From the NCBI GenBank assembly GCA_023159155.1, contig JAJNNX010000009.1, positions 806,001 through 870,000 of the forward strand: a stretch of DNA of 64,000 bases, in the 5' to 3' direction. The position numbers and the translations under genes were made by a program. The DNA is from Ustulina deusta. Taxonomy: Eukaryota; Ascomycota; Sordariomycetes; Xylariales; Xylariaceae. Shown one piece after another: positions 12,648-23,765 of this stretch; positions within the stretch are counted from its first letter, which is position 1, and every line of letters begins with the position of its first letter. Below the pieces are notes generated by a model. The model worked only from the letters and a program-made list of their open reading frames with translations, was not told the origin of the DNA and ran no database searches.

Positions 12648-13689
12648 TGCGGAAATGATGCAGGGTCTATAATATAATATCCCGTGTCCCGCTCGATACG
12701 ACTGCTCCGCGTATTGAAATCTAAGAAACTTCGGGGGGGGGGTATAACACAGCACATAAGTTCATTCGAACTTGTAACATACTTGTCTATCAAATGTACA
12801 AAGATATTCTTTGGGGATAGAGATGGGGCAATATGGTACGTTCACTCGTCCGGGGTCGCAGTGGGCTCTTAGAATGTATTAAAGATGCTCTGTTCATTCA
12901 TTCCCGACAAGTTCTAGCCTATCTTTTGCTTTTCCAGACCCCCTTCTCTCGTTATCCGATTACCAGCGATGATCCCCATCCTCTGGATTCATCTGCTGCT
13001 CCTCCCAACCGCCCAGCAACTATGTGGTATCTATTTTGATGACTAAAGGTAATAGTATAGGTACAGTATATCGCCTCGCTTGTGGCCCTTGGTTCCGAGT
13101 GAAAAGGACGGGGGAAAAATGCTGCATTAATAAAAATAAACCAGCGATGCTGGGTGTGCTCCGATTCTTGTGCGCTTGTTGTCGCTGTTTGCTTTCCCTC
13201 TCTAGGTATGCCTGTGACTGAAAGAGAAAAGAAGAGGAACGCAGCCTAAGGCCTAGATGCCAAAAAAATAAAACAACCCCCGAGAGACCGTTCAAACCCC
13301 GTTGTTTCCGTCTTTCCACACGCGGTATTTCGTCATCTCATCGTGTCCCCAAGAGGATTAGAAAAGGTATCAAGAGACTCTGAAGAACAAGTTGAAGAGT
13401 CAAAAAAAGAGAAGAAAAAGAAGAAGAAAAGAAGAAACCAAATTCAGGATCGCCCTTTCTTAATGCGCCTCCCAAAGAGGGGAAAAATCAAAATTAAATC
13501 CAAATGTCCAATGGCATATCGACGCCTTGAACACCCGTGTCCTCGTCAAACGCCGGTGAGCAACCGAAAATGCATAAGCCCACATTGATCGAATAATATC
13601 AAAAGAAGAGGGTAGCAGCGCACTCGATGGAGGGGGGGGACGAGAGTCATACATGCAAGAAAAGAGAGAGAAATGTCGTCATATATCAT
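12648..13689. other. Convergent intergenic region, cox10 to the Myb-like gene
   Basis: Holds the 3' ends of cox10 and of the leftward Myb-like gene. Contains a run of ten G at 12733-12742 and a purine-rich A/G tract at about 13375-13440. Short open frames show no family features. Nothing else recognised. Confidence 0.55.
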
Positions 13690-14719
13690 TCAGATACTAG
13701 GGGCCGTGCCGTTGTGGCCGTGGCCAGGTCGGTTGATGATGGCCTCGATGCCCATATCGACGCTAGGCAGGCGCTGGCCGTTGCCCATGTAGGGTGAGCT
13801 GTCTTGCGAGTGGTGGTGTGGGTGGCCGTGCATGGCATACCCGTGGGGTGCCGACGAGACGGACGAGCCGTAGCTCGACGAGTAGCCGGCGGCAGAGCCG
13901 TAGGGGATCCCCATGGGGTGGTGCATGCCGTAGCCGCCGCTGCCGCCAGAGTGCTGCGAGTGTGCGCTCGAAGCCGTCGTCTCGGGGCTACTATACGACG
14001 CGTCGAGGTCATCTACTGGAGTCAGACCGATGCCGGAAATGCCGCTGTCGTCGTCATACCCATTGATCGAATGACCCTGTTCCAGCCGCTCGCGACGGGC
14101 CGCCGATCGCGACGCCGATTGGAGATTCTTGAGGCCATTGTGCATGCACTACAGTTCTCGGGTCAGTATTTTGCATTTCGCGTTTTATGAGGGGCGAGAC
14201 TAGAAGAAAACATACCTTTGCCTCAACAACGGTCCACTTATCTCCGGTCCGTGCCGCCAAGCCTTGCCAGATCTCCTTCCGCATGCTCATGTACTCCTTA
14301 GCGAGACGTTCCAGTTTCCTGGCGTCCCAGTCATCTGCACCCCTGCGCTCCAACAACCGCTCATGGCGCTTGCGGCAGGCGTTTGGTGACTTGTTAGGGA
14401 AGTACGTGCTCTGGATCTGAGCCCAGTTGAGGCCCTGTTGCCGGGCCGTGAGCAAGTTATGATCATCCTGCTGCGACCATGCGCCGGAAGAAGGCCGGTG
14501 AGGCATAGGAGGTGGCTGAGTGGGGACGGGGTACGGGTCGTAGGCCTGTGCCATGGGAACCGGGGCCGCGGCCGAAGGCGGAACGGCATTATAATAGTTT
14601 GTGTTCAAAGGTAGGGCAGTCGGGCGCGTGCTGTAAGTGATGGGAATGGCCGATGGCGCCAGAGTCGGATTCGAGTACCGGTTCTGGTTCGAACTCGACG
14701 AACGTGAATGCTTCGGCAT
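13690..14719 (-). CDS. Myb/SANT-like DNA-binding protein
   Basis: Two exons read leftward, 14719-14216 and 14148-13690, joined in phase 0 (VVEAK to CMHNGLKNL); product 320 residues. Residues about 80-131 form a Myb-like tri-helix: WSQQDDHNLLTARQ, then LNWAQIQSTYFPNKS, then ACRKRHERLLERR. A second, weaker SANT-like helix set (ARKLERLAKEYM to TGDKWTVVEAK) follows. The N-terminus is Pro/Ser/Tyr-rich, and the C-terminal half is Ser/Gly/His-rich and probably disordered (HPHHHSQDSS). This layout matches fungal single-Myb regulators that act in the nucleus; the target genes are unknown. The intron has a GTATGT donor and is 67 nt. The very long empty region upstream would suit a developmental regulator with a large promoter or leader, which is inference. 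Confidence 0.82.
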
Positions 14720-17700
14720 TTTTACGAGAGAAAATGCGAAGCAATCGAAGAATAGTAGTATAAACGAAAGCGTATAAGCTAGAATGAGAATAGAGTAGTG
14801 GATACACGTGAGCGCATCCGCTTCGAGACAGAAGCAATTATGATTAGCGACAGGTAGATAATCTGCTTTTGCTATGCGAGTAGAAGCTAAGAAGAAGCTA
14901 AGAAGCTAAGGTAGAACAAGGGTGTAGAAGTTCCTCGTTTTCGCCTGGAGAACTTGGTATGTTTCGAAGTATGAAGCGGTTGAAAGCGTTGGAAAAAGTG
15001 GCTTTTGGCGCAAAGATCTCTGACTCGTATCAAACGAATGATGATGGTGAAACGAATGGGGAAAGACTAGGAAAAGGAAACCAGGCCTGAACGTTAGGAA
15101 AACGAAGACAATAGGAAACGGGCGGCTTGATGGTGTAGCAGGAGGGTCCGGGACAGGAAATTAAACAAGTAGACCAGGTCGCGATATGGGCGCCTCTTCT
15201 TATAAAACAACCATCTGGGCGGCCATCGTCGAGGACGGCCATGGTCCCACGTGAGAAAAAAACGTGTTGGTTCCGACGGGCGTCGAGAGGAGCTTCCAAG
15301 ACTCCGACTCTGAAACATAGCCCTCATGGACCCTCGTCTCTACAGTAGTGCGGGTGAAAGAAGCCTAGAGCGACTGACAGCGTGGGGAAGGATGCAAGTA
15401 GACGAGATGAAACTTGAGGTGTGTGTCTGAAAGAGCGAAGAGACGCTTGACGGGCCGCTGATATTGGCTGGAGCGTGTGGGAAGAGGCGTCTGTCTGGGA
15501 GCTGGGCGGCTAGAAAAAAGGGTCTGGGGTGGTCGAGGGCGGCTAAGCGTGGGTATGGCACTTATCTCGAAAGAGGAAAGAAAACATTTGGGGGCGCAAA
15601 TCACTTGGGTACTGCTAAGGTGTCGAAGAAGAAAGCATGTCGGCGGGAAAGGGAAAGGTAAGCGGGCGGGTCAGGCAAACGGGTCAAAAATAGAAGAAGA
15701 AGAACTTGACGAAGTGCGTGCATGCATGCATGCATGTATGGGTATCATTAGCCGCCAGCCCTGAAAACGTAGATTTGTCTGTATACACTACGACGCAGAG
15801 CGCAGGTATAGGTATTTGCGATGCGCGCGATAATGTGAACAACCGCGGAAGCGGAACTTGGCAAACACCAAAGAAGAAGGCAGGGAAATCGTTTATAATG
15901 GTGACGTTACCTAGACTTTCTGTCGTGGCACTGTCTGGACGAACATGTTGGATCATCGATCTGCCTGTTAGCTCGTCCCTCAACTGTGAAGATGCCCACT
16001 TTGACGGGTACGCGCTTAGGTCTCTGTGTGGGTGTACATGGTGTGGTGTGCGCAATACACCCTTGCACAAGCCAAGCCAGGCATACAGCGGGCGATGAAC
16101 CGCAACCCGTCAAATCATCGAACTCGCGGTCGCACGCACCATGAAAGCGAAGACCGAAAAGAAGAAAAAGAGTGCATGATCATAACACATTCCACGAATG
16201 CAATGGGTACGTCCTGATGAGCATGCTCGTCCCGCTGTCGGCAGATGCGCGAAGACTAAAAAAAGCTGGAGCGGAGATAGAAAGACATGCAGCGCACGAC
16301 TCAGAGCAAGCTTAGACGACGGTACCTTGCAGAAAAGGGTGCCATACATGACGCGCTAGATACCGGAGCCAATTAGACACCATACCATTGCAGCTGCACG
16401 GGGTCTTGCCCCTGACAAGAATCGCTGACGAGAACCGCGCATAGTGGCCCAACAACATGGCGCTCGAGACGTGCGACTTTCAGAATATGTGTGTGTACCG
16501 TCCTTCTGCGGTTTGGGTAGAGGTACGACTGCAGTGCAGACAAAAGAGGATATAACGGCGCTTGTTTTGGGGGAACCAAGACACCAACCCACCTGGTCGC
16601 ATTTGTTTCGACCTGGCTTTTGCAATAGGTTCGGTAATCAGCGTCATCGTCACCACCGTCGTCATTGTCACTCCACCCGAGGATAGACAACAAGACGGAC
16701 TTCGCATGGGAAAGGCACAAACGACTCGGTTAGGACATTCCGAGATAAACCTATGTGGGGTCGTGACAGTTCCCGAAACGAAGAAGCGAAGCCGCAGGAG
16801 GGAGAACAGGAAACTTGATAGAGATAGATGCCTACGGAAGGATGAGAGACGACATGGAAGAGGACGAGGTGGAGAGAGCGGGAGTAGGTGCCGCAGTGCA
16901 GGATCAAGGTGAAGGACGAAAACAGACAAGGTGGGAAACATGTGTAGACTGAATCTGGTCTGCCTGTCTGTCTGTAGGTAGCACTAGTACCTACTACACC
17001 GCAGAGGCGCGCGTCTACGAGAATACCTCCCATACCTTGTCAATACGCTAACGAGACGGACGCTAAGACGGTATCGTCAACGACTATTCCCAGAACGGCT
17101 AAATACGCAGGGGACTGCCTGGCATTTAAACGCTGAAAGTCCTCGCTTTGACAGCCGAGTGGTCTTTCTAGGGACACGGCAGCGATTGGATTGCGTTGCC
17201 AAGAAATGCCAAGCAACAAAAGTGGAGAATAATGCTCAACCTCCCACCTAGGTGCTCGTATGCCTACCCCACGGATCAGGTCTACAGCACGTCGCTTCTG
17301 CTGTCGCCGAAGCTCGCTGAGCATCACGTGTATTGCCCTGTCGAGTGGGTGTTTCCTGTTTCCTCTGTTTCCTGAGCCTTCTTCTCATTCGTCCCACACG
17401 TCTTCCGTCTTCCCTCCCTGTACTCTGCACTTTATGCGTTTCCTTCTTCATCGCTGTTGTTGACAAAGGTAGCATCATGGCGGCATCGTACCGCATCCAC
17501 TACCTATGCTACGTACTCTGTACACAGCTGACATTGCCAGAGCTCGATCCCTGGCCCTTGGCTGATCCTCCAGTCGAGCTCGGTAATCGAGGAAATGGTA
17601 CGGCAAAGACCGGAGCCGATGTGACATGACATGATATTCGCGCCGGCAAGTCATGCCTTGACAGAGAAATGGTTCTGAATTTAGAATCGTCTATCTCAAG

Positions 17701-20066
17701 GGTGCCGAATGATGTGGACATGTCTTGAAAGCGCTTGCTCGCTTAGAATCAACGACACTCTTACCACCACACCTGCGAGCGCCTGTGCGCGTATCGACGG
17801 CTTGCGGAGACTTGCGGTGAGAAACTGTCGTTGGTCGATAATTGGGACGAGTTGTGTGAACATGTTGCTGTTTCAAAATGTCTCTTGTAGGGTAATAGCG
17901 AACAACAGAAACACACCCGAACGGGCGATGAATTGGTTCAGCACGTGTTCGCCCCCATCGAGACTACTGCAGTGTCCGTTGGGGGCCGTAGAAATCTGAC
18001 CTTCTTCTTTGCTATCTCTCTGTATTTCGTCAACTCGTTGCCTGCGGCCTGTCCCTCAGCCGATCACCCGTGCATCGGCAACTAGTATCCATTTGGGGGC
18101 TGAAAATGTGTATGATCCCGTTGGTTTCAGAACACTCATATGGTCCTCTCTTAGCCCTATGTCGTCCGGAGGGTCCCGTGTTTCATAGGCTGCCGCGATG
18201 GCCACCCGTTTTCTCGGCCTTTGATCCCACGTCGTTGGGATACTAGAACATCGTCATTCGTCTGCCTTGTCACCGTGGCATGGTGCGCCATTGAAAAACG
18301 ATGATGTTGGTACATTCATTGGGCGCTCGTTGCTCGTATGTGCAACGCCGGCATCCTTCCCGCTAGAATAAGCTTTCGAGAACTGCGGCGTCTGTTTATC
18401 AATGTGTATCTCGAAACCCTGCGTTTGAAGCCTAGTTCTTCGTGCTCCCGCTGATTGGCAGCAAACACTATCAAGAGAAATAACGCCTAAGAACGAACGT
18501 TTTCACCGTTGCAGGGCTGCACGAGTTCCTTGATCCTAGGCTAAATGTAAACGAGGGTTAAGCGGCATGACTTCCTTGTCTCTCATTCCTCCGGATCTTC
18601 AACCGTGCTGAGATGGAATTAGACGGACGTTATCACCTACTCGAGATATCATAGTCTTGTATCCTCCTCGCGATTGGAGGGGTGCCCGATCTGCCCCGAA
18701 TGGTTCATTTTTTATGCTTGCGTGGGGATACAGCTTGCTCGTGCCCCACAACGTACCTAGTTCTGCTATGTAAGTTGTGAGGGCGTGGCGTATCTGGTCC
18801 TTCACGCGCGAATCAACAACAAATGCTACAATTTTTATTCCTTAAGCACACTCGCCTAGGATTAATAATCACTTTTCCTAGCAACAATTTCCTTCTATTT
18901 CCCAGCTAGCCTCGGCCACTTATACGTTCATTTTCTAATGTCCCGACGAGGGAAGGTATTTCTGTATAACATGGTCAAGATCAGTGCTCGCATTTTGAGT
19001 AGTGCTTCAATATTCAATCGTGCGTAATCTCTAACAGTTAGAAAGCAGCCACTTGAGGTTTGTCGATCGTTGATAAATTCCCGTCTCAGCATTACACGCC
19101 TCGATTATCAACTTGTCAATGCATGATCATCTCTACGGGGCATCGCTTGTTGAGTGCATATACTATTATACCATTAGCATGGCCGTCTCTACTCTAACGT
19201 GCTTGACATATCACCAGACTAACACTCGTCTCTAAATACTACAAAAAGCCATGCAAAACTCGGCCCAGATCACCGCCCAAGAATGGGAGATAGAAGGTTT
19301 CAGGCTAAATGCACATAGTACTACCCTCCCCTCCAAATAGCAATTACCTAGTACTAACTACGACTAGATATCTAATCGACACGAAGTTATATCCCTATGT
19401 CTTGTACAGGACATACATGATAGGCTTAATGCTAGACGACCAATGTAGATGCTACGCTATTGCGCTTCCCACGTCAAATTACGATTGATAATTCAAGACT
19501 TTAACAAAGCATGATAGCTATGGATTATAATCGCTGTCTCACTTACTATTGGTATATTTTATATCGTTTACAAATCACCCTAGATGACTCTGCTGCGTGC
19601 GGGATGCTAATTGAGCAATCCCTTCCCGCATTCCGTTTTATCCCATCCCCTTGTCTCCTTGAGCAGGTCTCGATGCTATTCGTTGACATGATTCGCTCAG
19701 AGACAATCGCGCACAGGATCTTCCGCTATCACCACGGCACTAGACATGCGTCTAGACTACACTCCGCTTGACCGTTGTGGTTATATTAGATAGCGAGAAT
19801 CTGGCCCCCCGCAGTACAGTGGCCCTAGATACAAGTATGAGATCGATTTTAGTACATGTCATCTCGCTAGATGGTAACAACGGACTCTCAGCTTCTTCAA
19901 GTCATCTCGGACGGCCAGTTGTGTGAGTTCCTACTCGGCGTTCGACTCAATATTTCTCACTGCACACCCTAAGCTAAGCGTATCCCAGAGGAAACCATTG
20001 TCGTGGTTCGAAGGTGCTTTGTAACACTAGGGCAACTCGATACCTTCGCGCAACTTTTAGCATATT
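14720..20066. other. 5.3 kb region without a recognisable gene
   Basis: Longest gene-free stretch in the window. The part next to the Myb-like gene (14720-17500) is purine-rich on the plus strand and probably contains that gene's promoter and long 5' leader. The part from about 18000 to 20000 is more AT-rich. Open frames are short, compositionally skewed and carry no domain signature; no paired terminal repeats or transposase motifs were seen. GTAGGTA...TACCTAC elements occur near 16976-17000. A long noncoding RNA or an old decayed element cannot be excluded by eye. Confidence 0.5.
15719..15734. repeat. (TGCA)4 self-complementary microsatellite
   Basis: Four perfect TGCA units flanked by GTGCG and TGTATG. 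Each unit is a palindrome, so the whole tract is self-complementary. Confidence 0.85.
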
Positions 20067-22402
20067 ATGGGTGCGAGCGCTGATAACACGGCTGTTTATG
20101 ATGCCGCCCTGAAGCGTCGACAAAGTATGATGGGCGCCTCGGGCCCCAAGGCTCTGCTCAAGAATTTCAAGGTGTTCCGAATTGCACTCTTTGCCTGTAT
20201 TGGCGGTGTCCTGTACGGCTATAATCAGGGAATGTTCTCTGGTCTATTAGCAATGCCAGCTTTCAAATATCGTTAGTCTTCACCTTCCTCCCCAACTCTC
20301 CTCCGTCACGGCGAGTTTGCTGATAAGTGCAAGATATGGGCGAATATGACCCGTTCGATCCCACGGCCAATCAGACGAAGAAGGGCTGGCTGACGGCTAT
20401 CCTCGAATTGGGAGCTTGGATCGGAACACTCATGTCGGGCTTCATTGCTGAGACCATATCCCGCAAATACGGCGTGCTGGTCGCCGTCTCGGTGTTCGTG
20501 CTGGGTGTCATAGTTCAGGCCACTGCCCAGAGTACCGGGTATAATGGGATACTGGCAGGCCGATTTGTTACGGGAATGGGTGTGGGCTCGCTCGCCGCCA
20601 TTGTCCCTATTTATAATTCTGAAGTAGCGCCCCCCGAAGTCCGCGGCGCTCTTGTAGCCCTACAACAACTCGCCATCACGTTTGGCATTCTGGTCAGCTT
20701 CTGGATCGACTATGGCACCAACTATATTGGTGGTACGACGCTTGGAGAACAGCAAGATGTCGCATGGCTCGTGCCAATCTGCCTGCAGCTGTTCCCCGCT
20801 GCCATTCTGTTTTTCGGGATGCTTTTCAGTGCGTATCCTGGTGAACTCTGTCGAATGTTGTCAATCCTATACACCATGGCTTTCAACTTTACACTTTGTT
20901 AATTGGCGCCTATATTCAATTGTAATTAATGAGAGCCCAGTACACTAACATGAGGACTTCAAGTGCCATTCTCCCCACGTTGGCTAGTTCACCACGACCG
21001 CGAAACAGAAGCACGGAACGTCCTGGCCAATCTTCGAGGACTTAATGTTGATCATAACCTAGTTGAGCTCGAAATCCTCGAAATAAAGGCACAGTCTCAG
21101 TTTGAGAAGCGAACCGGTAAACTCACTTTCATCGTCTCATTTTTTTGTAGTTGGAATCGAAGGTGCATAACCCATCTAGATAGGGCAGCTAACGTGGTGT
21201 TTTAGTTGCTGAACATTTCCCTCATCTCCGTGAACCGACAGCCTGGAACACATTCAAGCTACAATTTGTCGCTATCAAGTCACTTTTCCAGACAAAGGCA
21301 ATGATCAAGCGTGTCGTCGTCGCAACAGTGACCATGTTCTTCCAGCAATGGACCGGCATAAACGCGGTGTTATACTACGTAAGTGGCCATCTTCAAATCC
21401 CGCTAGCAGTGAGACGCGCACATCGTATTACTCCTCCATTTCATCAATTTTTAATTGTCTACAACAATTACCAACGCCATAAATCGGATCCATAGGCACC
21501 TAGCATTTTCCAGTCGCTCGGGTTAAATGACAACACAAACAGCTTGTTAGCTACAGGCGTTGTAGGGATCCTCCTGTTTCTTTCTACAATCCCAGCAGTC
21601 CTCTACATTGACCGTGTCGGTCGAAAACCAGTCCTCACCGTTGGGGCGATCGGAATGGCGACTTGCCACATCATCATCGCGGTCATCATAGCCAAGAATG
21701 CAGATCAATGGGCGTCGCAGGCTGCCGCGGGTTGGGCCGCCGTCGTCTTTGTCTGGATCTTCGTCATCCATTTCGGATATTCGTGGGGTCCCTGCGCGTG
21801 GATCATCGTTGCTGAGATTTGGCCGCTGAGCTCACGACCTTACGGTGTCACACTCGGCGCATCTTCTAATTGGGCGAACAACTTTAGTAAGTTGCTAACC
21901 CTATCCCCAACCCTAATCTCTCTTACGTGAAGACAGTCGTTGGACAAGTTACCCCCGAGCTACTAAATAAAATCGGTTATGGCACTTATATCCTGTTCGG
22001 TCTACTGACTTTCCTGGGTGCCGGGTTTATCTGGTTCTTTGTGAGTGTTGCCCTTCTATTCTCTATACATAACCTACGGGGGCAGAAGACTAACCTACTA
22101 ACTACCACAGGTCCCGGAAACTAAGAGGCTCACGCTAGAAGAAATGGTATGCCAAACATCCAAGATCATACTCGTTGGCTCGCGGTTCGCGCTAATATCA
22201 CCCCCTTCATTAGGACGTCATCTTTGGTTCCGAAGGCACAGCTCAGGCTGACTTCGAGCGCATGGCAGAGATCAACCGCGAGATCGGGCTCACGGCAATG
22301 CTTCAGGAGCTCGGACGGAGTGACGGTAAACACGATGGCGCTTTTGAAAAGAAGCCGAAGGAAGAAGAAGTGGGTATCATCCAAAAGGGCGAAGAATACT
22401 GA
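20067..22402 (+). CDS. MFS sugar transporter (hexose transporter type)
   Basis: Plasma-membrane sugar:proton symporter or facilitator of the major facilitator superfamily. Eight exons: 20067-20271, 20334-20828, 20964-21116, 21206-21378, 21496-21886, 21937-22040, 22111-22146, 22214-22402; spliced length 581 residues. Family marks include YGYNQGMFSG in the first helix, GRFVTGMGVGS, IYNSEVAPPEVRGALVALQQ, PFSPRWLVHHDRETEA after helix 6, FFQQWTGINAVLYYAPSIF, IDRVGRKP and the PETKRLTLEEMD motif ending helix 12. All splice joints keep frame, for example M rebuilt at the exon 2/3 joint in LFMPFSPRW. The cytosolic C-terminal tail is Lys/Glu-rich and ends QKGEEY. Substrate not deducible. The gene looks intact, with introns every 35-495 nt of coding sequence, in contrast to the intronless 12 kb gene nearby. 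Confidence 0.9.
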
Positions 22403-23049
22403 AGCATTCAAGAAATCCCTGGCATTTAATTACTGGCTTGTTTAAAATTGCTGTAGCCATAGTTTTATGAATGTTCTGGGGACCAAGTTTTTGCGCTTTT
22501 TATAGGAACAGTGAACGATCAGCAGAGGTACTCCCCTAATCTGGTAACAACGTTGTGATAGCTAACAAGGCGTATTCGCGCACCATAAGATATTATAAAA
22601 AACACAATGGTGGGCCCTGCTCAACATAAAATAGGGAAAATATGAAAGGGGACATATCTTATTAACCTAAGGCAATAAGACCACCTATCTCGAGATACTA
22701 GGAGGACAAGCCACAAGTGGCTGGTACCGTTAAAGGTCACGTGATAGATATCCGAAGGATAACAGGATAGGGGAACTATCCGCCTGGGCATATATCCTAG
22801 AATTGTATGAAGGAAACACTATATAGTCACGAACATTTCCTATGTAGGTATCTAGCCTTTCCTCTTCACTATTCAATCTAAGCATCCAGTTCTTAGAATT
22901 GTATAAGAGTGATCCCTCAACAACTTAGTGACGACTTGCTCAGTATACTTACTAGTTTAAACCTACCTTTGGAACATAAACCCACTACTCTCCGTATGAT
23001 ACTCAGTGTGTTATGGCGAGGTCGTTACACGTAGATATATCCTTCTGAG
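22403..23049. other. AT-rich spacer, sugar transporter to P450 relic
   Basis: AT-rich sequence with no open frame of interest; probably the transporter 3' region and decayed sequence bordering the P450 relic. No terminal repeats recognised. Confidence 0.5.
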
Positions 23050-23560
23050 CCGCTTTTTGGACATAATTGCTAGATATACGAGCTCTCAGACTATCGGGCC
23101 TGCGAATCTGACGGCAATTCTTTCGACAAAATGCAACGGTGAGAGAAGGGACAACATATAATGAAGATCTTCGTTAACTAGGTTGGGCATGTAGACTTCG
23201 GCTTCGGTCGGCGTCGCAAGATCACATATCCCATGTTCGGCGATGGCATCTTCACTCAGGAAGGTGAGCCATGGAAGCGCTCACGGGAATCCTTGAGACC
23301 ACAATTCGCACACAAACGGTATGCAGACGTCGAAATATTTAGAGAGGCCACCAGCAACCTCATAACTGCAATTGATGCTGAGACAAAAGATAATGCAATC
23401 GACCTTCAACCTTCTGCCTGGAAGTATGCACCCGACTGATGGTGTGGTACCCCATCCTAATCGGTTGCTAGTAGATTTCGCTATAACCGAAGCTGCATAT
23501 ATTACCGTGGTGCGGCTGTTCCAAAGATATCCGGGGCAGGATGTATTGGCCTGACGGGAA
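23050..23560 (+). pseudogene. Cytochrome P450 relic (CYP52-like)
   Basis: Degraded piece of a membrane-bound P450 of the alkane/fatty-acid hydroxylase type. A first piece reads GPANLTAILSTKCN; after an apparent old intron (about 23131-23191, GTGAGA donor, TGTAG acceptor) the frame continues DFGFGRRRKITYPMFGDGIF, TQEGEPWKRSRESLRPQFA and EATSNLITAID, ending at a stop after QPSAWKYAPD. A separate piece near 23475-23552 reads DFAITEAAYITVVRLFQRYPG, which in P450s lies just after the heme-binding loop. The I-helix, ExxR helix and heme cysteine loop between them are missing or unrecognisable, so about 300 residues have been deleted. The N-terminal anchor is also absent. Not expected to make an enzyme. 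Confidence 0.7.
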
Positions 23561-23765
23561 GCTCTTTGAAATGGGACCCCCTTTTCAAGCGTTAGATGTA
23601 ATCGGACACAGTGTTTCGACCAGAGGCAGAAGCACCTTTCTCCGCCAGTGTTAGTCTTCAGATGTGATTGAACAGACCTAACTGGACTCCTGATGTTGGC
23701 TAGACGGAGTACATATACTGCAGATTGAAGCAGTTAAGTCCATATTCCCGGATTCGCTGAATAAA

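Noticed and set aside
11778..12793. Leftward open frames of 325 and 251 codons over cox10
   Set aside because: They lie antisense to the cox10 coding region; their Ala/Gly/Glu/Arg-rich makeup is what very high third-position GC produces on the opposite strand.
16480..16941. Leftward 153-codon frame rich in Leu/Ser/Pro
   Set aside because: Low complexity from a purine-rich plus strand; no domain, no splice-linked neighbours.
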